DNA from: Gari tellinella
Taxonomy: Eukaryota > Mollusca > Bivalvia > Cardiida > Psammobiidae
Assembly: GCA_922989275.2 (NCBI GenBank)
Contig: OV277868.1
Coordinates: forward strand, 22,626,291-22,690,290
Direction: 5' to 3'
DNA length: 64,000 nt
A program made the position numbers and the translations under genes. Positions within the stretch are counted from its first letter, which is position 1. Every line of letters begins with the position of its first letter. The notes under the pieces were generated by a model. That model had not been told where the DNA came from and searched no databases. It saw only the letters and a program-made list of their open reading frames with translations. Positions 12,857-23,520 of this stretch are shown here, piece by piece.

Positions 12857-13064
12857 CAATAAAACCTCTCTATCACGGACACTTAAAGAAGGCTAATTGA
12901 TTGTATAAAATACAGGTGACAGCTTAAAACAAGGTGACAGTAAAACAGAAAGCTCCTATAGGAGCTTTCTGTTTTACGGTCACATTGCTTGTTCTTAGCA
13001 GTCCCCTGTCATAAACACCTGTTTATTAACTTAATTTAGTGGTCGTAATAGAGAGATTTTACTG
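12857..13064. mobile_element. pogo/Tc1-like MITE (CAGTAAAACCTCTCTATTAC ends)
   Basis: Near-palindromic 208-bp element. The left end AATAAAACCTCTCTATCACG matches the inverted right end GGTCGTAATAGAGAGATTTT. The core hairpin is AAAGCTCCTATAGGAGCTTT, flanked by ACAGTAAAACAG/CTGTTTTAC and GGTGACAG arms. Better-preserved relatives in this window are flanked by TA, as for Tc1/mariner/pogo elements. It encodes nothing and is shared with unit B, so it predates the duplication. Confidence 0.85.
12858..12863 (+). promoter_or_regulatory. Poly(A) signal at the MITE edge (copy A)
   Basis: AATAAA lies 78 bp after the stop codon and overlaps the first bases of the MITE at 12857-13064. In copy B the equivalent position reads ATTAAA (48402-48407). 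It is the first plausible signal downstream of either gene. Confidence 0.5.
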
Positions 13065-13314
13065 AATTGAGATTGTTTCTAATGATACAACTTGTACCTG
13101 TTTCTCAAACAAACCGTATAGTGAGACTTGTCATTAGAGGCGATTCTAATGACTCGTCACTTCAAAGACGTACATGTAAAGGAGAATATACTTGTTTACC
13201 ACCGCTAATCTGAAGTCTGTACTCTAATGTACAGACACTGTTTGATGTTTAGTACGTCTATGGAAAGCGGTTTAACCCCTTCACTGACTTACAATGAGTA
13301 TATTATGTTTTGCC

Positions 13315-13378
13315 GACAGTTTGGATCCTGACCAGACGCCGCTTTATGCGGCGTCTGATCAGGATCCAAATTGTACGA
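13315..13378. repeat. Fold-back hairpin, GATCAGACGCCG family
   Basis: CAGTTTGGATCCTGACCAGA and TCTGATCAGGATCCAAATTG pair around CGCCGCTTTATGCGGCG. The partner in unit B is interrupted (48843-48920). Confidence 0.85.
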
Positions 13379-13410
13379 CACTCATTATAATGTATTATTT
13401 AAGTCTAAGA

Positions 13411-13690
13411 GGTCCTCCTTGGCTAAGTGGTTATAGTCACTATGACTGACAATCACTAAACTCCTCACCACTGTGGGTTCGAATCCCGGTCTGGGAACTT
13501 AAGGGTTTAAATGATGGAAAGTCATCCAGCTGGTTTGCGGAAGATCGATGGTTCTACCCAGTGTCCGATTGGTGACTGAAACAGTACATAAAGAACTTCT
13601 GGTGTCTTCCTCCACCTGTAAATAGCTGGACGTCACGATATGACTGAAGTAGTGTCACAACGGTATAATCGTAACACTTTCAAACCAAAT
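13411..13690 (+). mobile_element. RUDI-type V-SINE with tRNA head (unit A)
   Basis: The head has an A-box-like TGGCTAAGTGG and a B-box GGTTCGAATCC, 50-60 bp apart, showing tRNA ancestry. The body carries the conserved tail block CCTCCACCTGTAAATAGCTG, GACGTC and CGATATGACTGAA known from the molluscan RUDI family of V-SINEs. Family name is from memory of these motifs. The ortholog is at 48955-49230. Confidence 0.82.
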
Positions 13691-14349
13691 AAAACTACAG
13701 CATTCCATCTCTGCAACGACACGTAAGGATGGATAACGATTTTGTGTGTTGTTCGGATGGAGTTGTTATAGGGAGGGAACATTAAGTCTTGGCTTACATT
13801 TGCAAACAGCTTGAATCCAGACCAGACGCAATGAGTAACTTTGAGAAAAGTTAAATCAGACGATATTGTAATAGTGAAAGTGTAAGACATAATTGTTTCG
13901 TTTGTGGAACAGCGGTAACTATTGTTATAGGGAGGAATCGTTGCAGGGAGGGCCGTTGTAGGGAGGGAGCACTGTACTTAGAATTGAATTTTAAAAATAA
14001 AAACAGACGACAATTGTTTAGACAGCGTAACTCGGCGTCTGTTAAGGCTCCAAACTGTTTGACACTCATTATGATATAATTTGCGTAAAACAACTTTACC
14101 TTTAGAGTTTAGAAATTAAAGCAGACGACAATTAAGGGATTAATATAAAATGTAGCTGTTTAGACATTTGTTGCAGACGATATTACGACAGGATAAGTGT
14201 TTATGTACAGTCAAAGGTCATCAACTATACAGACATGTTCAATGACTCGTCATTAAGGGGCGTAACTCATGACATCACAGGAACGCTGGTTTCACATGGT
14301 TGTCTTATCTTTTCCTTGTAGAGATTTACTCTGATCTTACAAAGAACTA
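13691..14349. other. Intergenic DNA with hairpin half-sites and GGGAGG repeats
   Basis: Contains half copies of the GACGCC hairpin family (about 13800-13840 and 14020-14070) and repeated TTGTTATAGGGAGGGA / CGTTGTAGGGAGGGAG motifs (13760-13970). Unit B shares this to about 49489, where its LINE begins. No gene seen. Confidence 0.6.
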
Positions 14350-14540
14350 CAGTAAAACTTCTCTATTACGTCCACTAATTAGGTGTTCTGACAGGTGACT
14401 GCTTAAAGCAAGGTGACAGTAAAGCATAAAGCTCCATCAGGAGCTTTCTGTTTTACTGTCACGTTGCTTTAAGCTGTCATCTGTCTTTTATACACTCATT
14501 TAACCTTCTTTTTAGTGTCCGTAATAGAGAGGTTTTACTG
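14350..14540. mobile_element. pogo/Tc1-like MITE with TA target duplication
   Basis: The element runs from CAGTAAAACTTCTCTATTAC to GTAATAGAGAGGTTTTACTG and is flanked by TA on both sides (14348-14349 and 14541-14542). Inside are the same AAGGTGACAGTAAA / TTTACTGTCACG arms as the copy at 12857. It is one of the cleanest copies, and shows the TIR and TA duplication of the family. Confidence 0.9.
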
Positions 14541-14805
14541 TATAATGCTTTTTAATCCCGACTGGTGACTTTTTAACGCAGACTATTTAAATGTAAAGCA
14601 GTTTTCTGCTTTATTTTCTATCTGCTTTTAAGCAACAACCTATCGTAAACACTGAAAATGCTATGTACATGTAGTCAGAAAATGTTAATAACAGGGTTGC
14701 CATAAGTTGATCTTGAAACTTCCTAAGATTTCAATTTTTAAGCGCAATTTCACGAAGCGTAGAATCTACCATTATCCCATAGTCTGTTTGTAGTTTTGAC
14801 TACTT

Positions 14806-14875
14806 AAAGCAGGTTGAAAGTAAAGTAGAATGCGCCGAAAGTCGCATTCTGACTTACGTTAAGCCTGTTTAATGT
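14806..14875. repeat. Fold-back repeat, AAGCAGGTTGAAAGTAAAG family
   Basis: AAAGCAGGTTGAAAGTAAAG with AATGCG pairs with CGCATTCTGACTTACGTTAA and GCCTGTTTAA. The ortholog is 54585-54650. Relatives at 15500-15560, 16080-16150, 19742-19800 and 35800-35868 form a second small hairpin family. Confidence 0.75.
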
Positions 14876-14904
14876 ACCATCTGCTAGGATAAAAATCCGA
14901 AGAT

Positions 14905-15180
14905 TTCGGAAAATTTTGAAATGTCAGTCCTGTAATGATATTTTTGTGCTGTACTAGCAAGCCTTAGTCATAAGATAACTGTGATTTACACTCAGCCTGC
15001 TTTAAGTAGCCACTTGGTATTATGCAGGAACAGTTTTATGACTCTTAAACAGGGCGTGTTAATGGCCAGTTAATGATATTTTTGTGCTGTACTAGCAAGC
15101 CGTAGTCATAACAAAACTCTGTTTTACACTCAGCCTGCTTTAAGAACCCTCTTGTCATGATGCAGGAACCATTTCATGAC
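14905..15180. repeat. Two-unit ancestor of the 112-bp satellite (unit A)
   Basis: Two diverged units carry GTGCTGTACTAGCAAGCC, TTAGTCATAA and CAGCCTGCTTTAAG. The same words, in the same surroundings, form the long array at 54715-58545 in unit B. Both loci are followed by the same flank (CGTGCAGGGGTGGGA ... CATGGCGGTTCTTA). Confidence 0.85.
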
Positions 15181-15475
15181 TCTTTAACATCAGCATCATC
15201 GTCATCGGAGTGTTGATTAACGTGCAGGGGTGGGATCATTGTCCACAACAGTGGGCTCCCTTCCATGTCACTGGCTAATTGCACGCATGGCGGTTCTTAC
15301 ACAGTATCTCCAGGTTTTTATAACAGGGCGTGGTAAAAGCATGATTCTAGTTTTTGACTTGTTAAAATAATATTGTTTACATGTTTACCGAGAGCTTGAT
15401 ATTTCAGTGTTTACACCATCACGACCATGTCGTTTAGTTCAGTTTTGACGTCACCGGCTTTAAGAATAATTGCTA

Positions 15476-16599
15476 GATCTTTATCTTAGCAACTTAAGGC
15501 TGGCTGAAAACAAAGCTTTTGCATCTTAAGGCGCATGTTGCTTTAATTTATACCTGCTTTAAGTGACCGTGACCTGTCTTCAAAACTAGAACTATGCTAT
15601 GTGCGGTAAGGAGTTATTGTTGCGATGGTTTCATGTATGCTTTGTTTTGGTTACTGAGCCCCTGATCGACTATTACACTATTAACCTTTAACCCGCTTAT
15701 TATGTCGATAGTAGGTTTGCTGAATGTGTAGACCCAGATGAGATACTTCCTTAAGGAGCTCTCTGATCAGAGTATACATTGTTTGCTAGGAGAAGAAATA
15801 ATTCTGAAATAGATAACATTCTAAGTTTTCAAATTCATTGTATTCTACATTTTAAGTAAATGAATTCATTAGCACTCATAAAATGAGGGGCTATATTTGA
15901 ATATGCGATGAGCTAAGGGTTAATGACTGATCAGGGCTTTAGCTGCTTGTTAGGAATTCAATGTGTTATGGAAGTTATGATAGAAATATGAATATTGATC
16001 AATACCTGCATGTTGTTTTAACCTTTACTCCATAGATGTGTATCATAATAAATGTTTTCTGTTCTCTAGTAGATGGTATCTTGAAGCGGGTTTAAAGCAA
16101 AAAATAATGCACATTTAGGCTCATTATGCTTTACTTTTAACCTGGTTTAAGTGATCACCTCTCTTCAATACTAGAAATATACCATGGAGTAAATGGTTTA
16201 AGCATCTTTGGTATGTTCCTTCCCGTTTGATATGAAATTTCACAGATCTAGATATTTGCCATTTGTTAAAACGTCGTTTAATGTGGGATTTTTTGCCTCT
16301 ACCTATTCAATATTCATGCATAAATAACAAATCTTGATTTCTTAGAATGACATACATTATCATTTTCAGCTTAATTTTCACAATTCTTTAAGTAAGCAAA
16401 GTGGTCCATGTGGAGAGCTCTGTTTGCAAAGATTTAAATAAATAATACTGATTTGTAATTATGTTCCTTCGTGTTGTATATATGTTAATTTTGTTTGTGG
16501 ACCATATTGAAAATTGGTTGTTTGTTCGATACCAAATATGTAATCCACATGAAATATAGTCGTTATTATTATTATAATTATTATTATTATTATTATTAA
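15476..16599. other. Unit-A-only 1.1-kb segment
   Basis: Absent from unit B, where the flanks join near 58870. It holds AT-rich DNA, two fold-back repeats of the AAGCAGG type and a (TTA)n/(TAT)n simple repeat at about 16565-16600. No gene seen. An insertion in A or a deletion in B are equally possible. Confidence 0.65.
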
Positions 16600-16689
16600 A
16601 CAATTGCCGTCTGCTTCCATTTCTCAAATCTAGTTTTGAGGTACATTGACTACAGTAATAACGTAATGACTGTCAAACACTATGGGTCC

Positions 16690-16903
16690 TTTACCCTTTC
16701 ACTGCCATTGTCGCCAAAATGTCCTTTTGCAAACAGTTTGGATCCTGATCAGACGCCGCGTCATGCGGCGTCTAATCAGGATCCAAACTGCTTTATACTC
16801 GTTTCGAAAGTTCTCCGATAAAACTGTCTTCAATCTAACTTTGCCATGTATTGCAAACAACCATATTGGAACAGACGACAATATGTTATTAAAGGGGTAA
16901 AAA
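16690..16903. mobile_element. Hairpin-bearing MITE (TTTACCCTTTCACTGCCA ends), unit A
   Basis: The ends are TTTACCCTTTCACTG and CAATATGTTATTAAAGGGGTAAA, weakly inverted. The centre (16729-16792) is a strong palindrome: GCAAACAGTTTGGATCCTGA pairs with TAATCAGGATCCAAACTGC around ACGCCGCGTCATGCGGCGT. The copy at 58968-59180 is almost identical, and another at 59715-59931 has a perfect core. Confidence 0.8.
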
Positions 16904-17351
16904 CCTCACGATAAACTTGGCAGTGAAAAGTTATCAAAAGGGGCCGCGTCATGCGGTGTTTGATTTTCATCCTTACTGTTGTAAGTTCAGTTTATGAATC
17001 GGAGCCACATGTCACTCATACTTGACCTGCTTACATAAAATATAGTTCGCCATTTGTAACCATAAACTCCAAAAATGGCGATCAAATGAACTTACGGGTT
17101 GCCCTTCAAATGTAAAGTGCACTTTCTCTTCAATTAACCAATATTTTTCGATAATTAACGAATCAAACAAAGCAGCTAACAATGTTGTTAACTCACCTGA
17201 GCCGAAGGCTCAGGATGAGCTATTGTGATACCATTCCGTCCGTCGTCCGTCGTCCGGTGTCTGGCGTCCGTCGTCCGGTGTCCGTCGTACGTCGTCCGTC
17301 GTACGTCGTACGTCCACATTTTCAAACAACATCTCCTCAGAAACCACTGAT

Positions 17352-17880
17352 AGTGCAGCATATTTCTGCAGATTTTGGGCAAAAGTGTTCAGATGTGGAT
17401 AAAAGCATCAAATTTGGCCCATTGGTAGTTTAGGGTCTATTTATTAAAAAATGATAGAGACCCATCTTTTTAACTTCAAAATGGCCGTCATTTTCAAGAT
17501 GGCCGCCAAGGTATATCAAAATATGAAAATTATCAAATTTTCAATCTTAAGGTGTTTCAAAATATACTAAATTGTATTTATTTTTGTGAAAACTAATTTA
17601 TTATCGAATCATTTGAAATATAATAGATGTTTGAATTGAAAAGAACCCAAAATGGCTGCCATTTCAAAGATGGCTGACGTTTTTTACAAAATCTGAAAAA
17701 ATTACCTTATATGCAGCATTACAATTCTTATTTGCATGCATAAATCTTCATATATTTTGGTTATCTGATAAGATATTTCTATATTGCATATATTAAGATA
17801 TGGATGTTAACTATTTTATATCAGATGGGATGCATCATGACACTTTCACTATTTCAGACATCATTTTACGCACAATAAAT
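17352..17880. repeat. Left arm of a large inverted repeat
   Basis: The stretch from GTGCAGCATATTTCTGCAG to TTCAGACATCATTTTACGC is the diverged reverse complement of 18712-19240 and of 21508-22035. It is rich in ATGGCCGCC / GGCGGCCAT motifs. An RNA through 17352-19240 could form a stem of several hundred pairs with a spacer of about 830 bases. Confidence 0.75.
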
Positions 17881-18429
17881 GACCTTCCAGATCCCTCCCC
17901 ATTGGGATGGTAACGCAGAGCTGATCAGATGTGGGAGCCAACATGGACATTACTTCCTCAAGCTTCAGAAACGTGCCTTGATTTTTTGAAGTGGGGATGT
18001 GATGTTGAAAAGGGGTGCAGGGGATGAAGCAAATGTGTTGCTGCTGATGGATTGTGTACCGCACTGTGCAAATGTTAGTGTAGCTGTGACTGTGACTAAA
18101 GCTAAATGCACAAAATCATGAAGCTGTCCAAACACATGATAAGAGTATTGAAACTCCTATCTGGTGATTAAAGCAGGCAATCTGTTTGTGAAACAATTAC
18201 TTTATAAATCCCAATACAATGTCTAGATGTATGTGTATGTGTGTTATTCAATTTAACGCCATCTCTCATACAAGACACGTGGCTGAGTATACATCACTTG
18301 TGTTAGGAGTGTGATGCTTCACGCAAGCGAGACATGGCAACTGTCAAAGCCAAATTTCCATCTCCTGTGAAATGATGGTGCTATGTTCAGACAAATCTGC
18401 AACATCAAGCCACAGAACATAGCTAACAC

Positions 18430-19593
18430 CACATGGAGAGATCCAGCGGGGCATTGAATGCATCCTGTAACACACATGTTGCTGGCAAACGTGGTGCTGG
18501 AAGGCCTAGAATGACGTGGAAACAGTTGACAGAGAGGGGTAGCAGATATGTGAACCTCTCTGGAATTGAACCGAGAGAGAGAGAGAAAGAGAGACACACA
18601 CACACACATGGAGATCAGGTGTAAGAACTACCATGCGTCCAGCAAGCCATCTACCTTGACGGGGCCCACTAATGTGGATATTGCCCCTGAGCAGCCTGCA
18701 CGTTAAATAATCCATTTGCGCGTAAAATGATGTCTGAAATAGTGAAAGTGTCATGATGCAGCCCATCAGATATAAAAGAGTTAACATCAATATCTTAAAA
18801 TATGCATTATTGAAATATCTTATAAGATAACCAAATTATATAAGATTGATGTACCATGAAAAATAAGAGTTGTAATGCTGCACATAAGGTAATTTTTCAG
18901 ATTTTTGTTAAAAACGTCAGCCATCTTTGAAATAGCGGCCATTTTGGATTCTTTTCAATTGAACCATCTTTTTTATTTCAAATGATTCAATAATACATGA
19001 GTTTCACATAAATAAATAGAATTTAGTATATTTTGAAACAACTTAAAATTGACAAGTTGATAATTATCATATTTTGATACACCTTGGCGGGCATCAGTAA
19101 AATGGTGGCCATTTTGAATTTTAAAAAATGAGTCTCTATCATATTTTAATAATTCGACCCTAAACTACCAATGGGACAAATTTGTTGCTTTTACCCACAT
19201 CTGAACACTTTCGTCCAAAACCTGCAGAAATATGCTGCACGTGCAGCATATTTGGGGGAAAAGGTGTTCGAAAACACTCAAAATGTGGCGGCCATTTTGA
19301 AAACAGTGAGATATTTTGAAATTTTCCTTATAATTTCCATCTTAGATAAATCGTAGGCTATAAGACATCAATTTAGAGAAAAATGGTGATATAATTATCT
19401 TTTAAAGAGAAGATACTCAAACTCCTTTCGATGTGGCGGCCTGGTGGCGGCCATATTGGAAAATGGCGGCCATTTTGAATTTTTCAAATGGGGTCTCTAT
19501 CATTTTTAAATAAGTAGGTTATAAGCTACCTTTGTGGAAAGTTTGATGCTTTTATCCACAACTGAACACTTTTTTCACAAATATGCTGCACTA
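18430..19593. repeat. 1164-bp direct repeat, copy 1
   Basis: Nearly identical to 21226-22389 (offset 2796). Boundaries are sharp: CACATGGAGAGATCC on the left and ATATGCTGCACTA on the right, with different flanks. It contains the LINE fragment, a GAGAGA/CACACA tract, the right inverted arm and repeated AAAATGGCGGCCATTTTGAA motifs. Confidence 0.9.
18433..18590 (+). pseudogene. Fragment of a LINE ORF2 C-terminus
   Basis: Translates to HMERSSGALNASCN then AGKRGAGRPRMTWKQLTERG. The R-G-x-GRP-x-x-TW pattern after an 'H-x-ERS' block is typical of the end of RTE-like LINE reverse transcriptases. The frame then enters GAGAGA low complexity, so this is a remnant. The second copy at 21150-21400 keeps a little more on its left (ERKLMWYSHMERSS). 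Confidence 0.6.
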
Positions 19594-20266
19594 CAGGGAG
19601 TGTTTTAATTTGTGTCATTAGCTTATTTTGTGGTCTTATTATTGTCATGCCGAAGATATATATCTCTTCTACATGTATTTCTATTACGCACTTATTTCAA
19701 TAACACATAGCCTGTTGTGAATTTTGAAGAGAGGTGACCACTTAAAGCAGGTAGAAAGTAAAGCAGAACTATTCATATTTACTCTCAACCTGCTTTGAGC
19801 TACCATATGCTAGTATATAGAAACTATTTCTTACGGTGCATAACTAAATATGTATGACTGTATAAGGTGGAACTATTTTCTTTAGTGGAGAAATAAAGTA
19901 AATACGGTAAAGGCGTAAACAGGCGTGTGTATGAAGAAATTGCTTAAAGCGGCCCATGTAGCTCGTTATCATTGTGTCCACGAATCTGCCTACATGTACA
20001 TATTGTCCGGGTAACAAGATATTAATCACATCATAAGGAAGAATATTTACAAGGTATAGCCTCTGATAAGTATCTGCTATTTAAGGTATGTACATTCATT
20101 TAGTTTCCTTCTTCCCTTTCTGTTGTTCGCCCTTCTCTTCGTCCCGTGACTTATGTTTGCCAACATATCGGGTACAGATCAGAAGCGAAGATAAGATGTC
20201 CTTTAGATAATAAGAACAACACTACACTTAACCCATTTAACCCATAAGTGTTCTAAAGAGGACTTG

Positions 20267-20333
20267 GCAAACAGTGTAGACCCTGATGAGACGCCGCATC
20301 ACGCGACGTCTCATCATGGTCTACACTGTTTGC
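20267..20333. repeat. Fold-back hairpin, GACGCCGC family
   Basis: GCAAACAGTGTAGACCCTGA and TCATGGTCTACACTGTTTGC pair around GAGACGCCGCATCACGCGACGTCTC. It is preceded by TTTAACCCATAAGTGTT, the usual left flank of these units. Confidence 0.88.
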
Positions 20334-20452
20334 TACTTCATATGAAATATTATGCTGCATGAAAACAACACAGCCGTGCCTTCAAATTACCCTTGTACGT
20401 ATATTAAAACTGGAATATTCTGTAGCGGGCCGACGGTCGATCTCAATGTAAA

Positions 20453-20479
20453 TTCCTCGAATTAAATAATTTAATTCGA
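20453..20479. repeat. 27-bp perfect palindrome
   Basis: CCTCGAATTAAAT and ATTTAATTCGAGG are exact reverse complements separated by a single A. No function known to me. Confidence 0.8.
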
Positions 20480-20625
20480 GGACAGGTGATCGTTCCTTTT
20501 TGTCAGGATATCACCTGGATTTCAATTGAATTCACGGGCTACACCAACATAGACCCGTCCGGTCTAAATCAGAGTACACTCAGAAGTCCCCAACTGTGGA
20601 GTTCAACCTCCTTATATACCCACTC

Positions 20626-20775
20626 GGGATCTACCAGCAATCCGCTGGTGAAACAGCAATCCGCTGGCACCAGCGGATTGCTGGCGCCAGCAAGCCGCTG
20701 GTGCTGGTGTTACCAAGCAACACCAGCAATTATAGAATGAAATCCGCTGGTGTGCCAAAGCAACACCAGCAAAAA
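20626..20775. repeat. CACCAGCGGATTGCTGG inverted-repeat cluster
   Basis: The words CCAGCAATCCGCTGG and CACCAGCGG recur five or more times in both orientations over 150 bp, so several alternative hairpins are possible. It is not seen elsewhere in the window. Confidence 0.75.
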
Positions 20776-21225
20776 AAGAATGAAAATAAACAACTGTTAG
20801 AATGACGTCATCAAGTTCGATATCGACGAGAGTTGTTTAAAAAAATAGAACGTGGCTTATTCCCGCCAATATTTCAATCTTACATTTGATTGAAGAGATC
20901 AGATTAATAATATCAAGATTTTAAATGATTTCCGTCTGTACTCTCTTTAAGGGTTGTAATCTTTACAGTGTAGTGAATATTACGAAACGCAGGAAATAAT
21001 GAAATAGTAAATATTGCCACTTAGTTCAAAGTTAAAACGTGATTGGACCCAAAATTAACGACTCAAGGCCAGTTTAAACTTCTCACATCAGTTTATGGTG
21101 AGTAATTAATCTGACCTTTATGCTATTTAAGCATGACATTATGTATTATAGAAATTACAAAGACAAAATCGATCACATGTGCTACCCCACCCAGCCTAAA
21201 GGAAAGAAAGCTGATGTGGTACAGC

Positions 21226-22389
21226 CACATGGAGAGATCCAGCGGGGCATTGAATGCATCCTGTAACACACATGTTGCTGGCATACGTGGTGCTGGAAGG
21301 CCTAGAATGACGTGGAAACAGTTGACAGAGAGGGGTTGCAGATATGTGAACCTCTCTGGAATTGAACCGAGAGAGAGAGAGAAAGAGAGACACACACACA
21401 CACATGGAGATCAGGTGTAAGAACTACCATGCGTCCAGCAAGCCATCTACCTTGACGGGGCCCACTAATGTGGATATTGCCCCTGAGCAGCCTGCACGTT
21501 AAATAATCCATTTGCGCATAAAATGATGTCTGAAATAGTGAAAGTGTCATGATGCAGCCCATCAGATATAAAAGAGTTAACATCAATATCTTAATATATG
21601 CATTATTGAAATATCTTATAAGATAACCAAATTATATAAGATTGATGTACCATGAAAAATAAGAGTTGTAATGCTGCACATAAGGTAATTTTTCAGATTT
21701 TTGTTAAAAACGTCAGCCATCTTTGAAATAGCGGCCATTTTGGATTCTTTTCAATTGAACCATCTTGTTTATTTCAAATGATTCAATAATACATGAGTTT
21801 CACATAAATAAATAGAATTTAGTATATTTTGAAACAACTTAAAATTGACAAGTTGATAATTATCATATTTTGATACACCTTGGCGGGCATCAGTAAAATG
21901 GTGGCCATTTTGAATTTTAAAAAATGAGTCTCTATCATATTTTAATAATTCGACCCTAAACTACCAATGGGACAAATTTGTTGCTTTTACCCACATCTGA
22001 ACACTTTCGTCCAAAACCTGCAGAAATATGCTGCACGTGCAGCATATTTGGGGGAAAAGGTGTTCGAAAACACTCAAAATGTGGCGGCCATTTTGAAAAC
22101 AGTGAGATATTTTGAAATTTTCCTTATAATTTCCATCTTAGATAAATCGTAGGCTATAAGACATCAATTTAGAGAAAAATGGTGATATAATTATCTTTTA
22201 AAGAGAAGATACTCAAACTCCTTTCGATGTGGCGGCCTGGTGGCGGCCATCTTGGAAAATGGCGGCCATTTTGAATTTTTCAAATGGGGTCTCTATCATT
22301 TTTAAATAAGTAGGTTATAAGCTACCTTTGTGGAAAGTTTGATGCTTTTATCCACAACTGAACACTTTTTTCACAAATATGCTGCACTA
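21226..22389. repeat. 1164-bp direct repeat, copy 2
   Basis: Partner of 18430-19593. Its right flank runs straight into the normal body of the Helentron-like element (GACACGATTTCAACC), so this copy sits in the original position and the other looks like the added one. Confidence 0.9.
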
Positions 22390-22439
22390 TGACACGATTT
22401 CAACCAAACTTTGTCAGAAGCATCAGTGGCAAGGGGGAA

Positions 22440-23520
22440 CGAAATCTTGTTCAAAGAGGAAAATCTTTAAAAATCTTTTTCTCTGAAACTGTATGGCCTA
22501 GATCATTAATATTTGACATGTAGCTTTGTCTTATGGTCCTCTACCAAGTTTGTTCAAATTATGACCCCCGGGTCAAAATTGGCCCCGCCCCAGGGCTTAT
22601 CAGTTTTACAAAGACTTATATAGGAAAACCTTTAAAAATCTTCTTCTCTGAAACTGTAAGGCCCAGATCTTTAATATTTGACATATAGCTTTGCCTTGTG
22701 GTTCTCTACGAAGATTATTCAAATTATGACCCCCGGGCCAAAAATTGCCCCGCCCTCGGGCTTATCAGTTGTTCATAGGAAAACCTTTAAAAATCTTCTT
22801 CTCTGAAACTGTAAGGCCTAAATCATTTATATTTAACATGTAGCTTTGCCTTATAGTCCTCTACCAAATTTGTTAAAATTATAACCCCCGGGTCAAAATT
22901 GGCCCCGCCCCGGGGCTAATCAGTTTTACATAGACTTATATAGGAAAACCTTTAAAAATCGTCTTCTCTTAAACTGTATGGCCTAGATCTTTAATATTTG
23001 ACATATAGCTTTGCCTTGTGGTTCTCTACCAAGACTGTTCAAATTATGACCCCCGGGCCAAAAATTACCACGCCCTCAGGCCTATTAGTTTTTCATAGGA
23101 AAACCTTTAAAAGACTTCTTCTCTGAAACTGTAAGTCCAAGATCATTTATATTTGACATGTAACTTTGCCCTATGGTACTCTACCAAGATTGTTCAAATT
23201 ATGACCCCTAGATCAAATTTGGCCCCGTCCCGGGGCTTATCAGTTTTACATAGACATATATAGAAAAACCTTTAAGAATATTTTACTCTGAAACTGTAAG
23301 GCCCGGATCTTTTAATATTTGGCATAAAGCTCTGCCTCGTGGTTCCCTACCAAGTGTGTTCAAATTATGACACCTGGGCCAAAATTGGCCCCACCCAGGG
23401 GCTTATCAGTTTATATAGGAAAACCTTAAAAAGTCTTCTTCTCTGAAACCATAAGGCCCAGATCATTAATGTATGACACGTAGCTTCGCATTGTGGTCCT
23501 CTACCAAGATCAAATTATGG
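22440..23520 (+). repeat. Tandem modules inside the composite element
   Basis: About six modules of roughly 180 bp, each with TTCTTCTCTGAAACTGTAAG, TTTGACATATAGCTTTG, TTCAAATTATGACCCCCGGG and CCCCGCCC...GGGCTTATCAGTTTT. Related modules make up the body of the elements at 8529, 27499 and 42775. Confidence 0.85.

Larger units (their letters stand above)
19594..21225. other. Spacer between the two 1164-bp repeats
   Basis: Contains a fold-back repeat (19742-19800), a hairpin of the GACGCC family (20267-20333), the palindrome at 20453-20479 and the CACCAGC block at 20626-20775. The minus-strand frame at 19844-20029 and plus frames near 20486-20805 show no recognisable domain. No gene called. Confidence 0.6.

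Noticed and set aside
13411..13485. A functional tRNA gene
   Set aside because: A-box and B-box are present but the region does not fold as a full cloverleaf and continues into a RUDI body, so it is a SINE head.
18319..18790. Several overlapping minus-strand frames around the GAGAGA/CACACA tract
   Set aside because: They are shadows of the LINE fragment and simple repeat within the 1164-bp repeat, and recur at 21123-21586.
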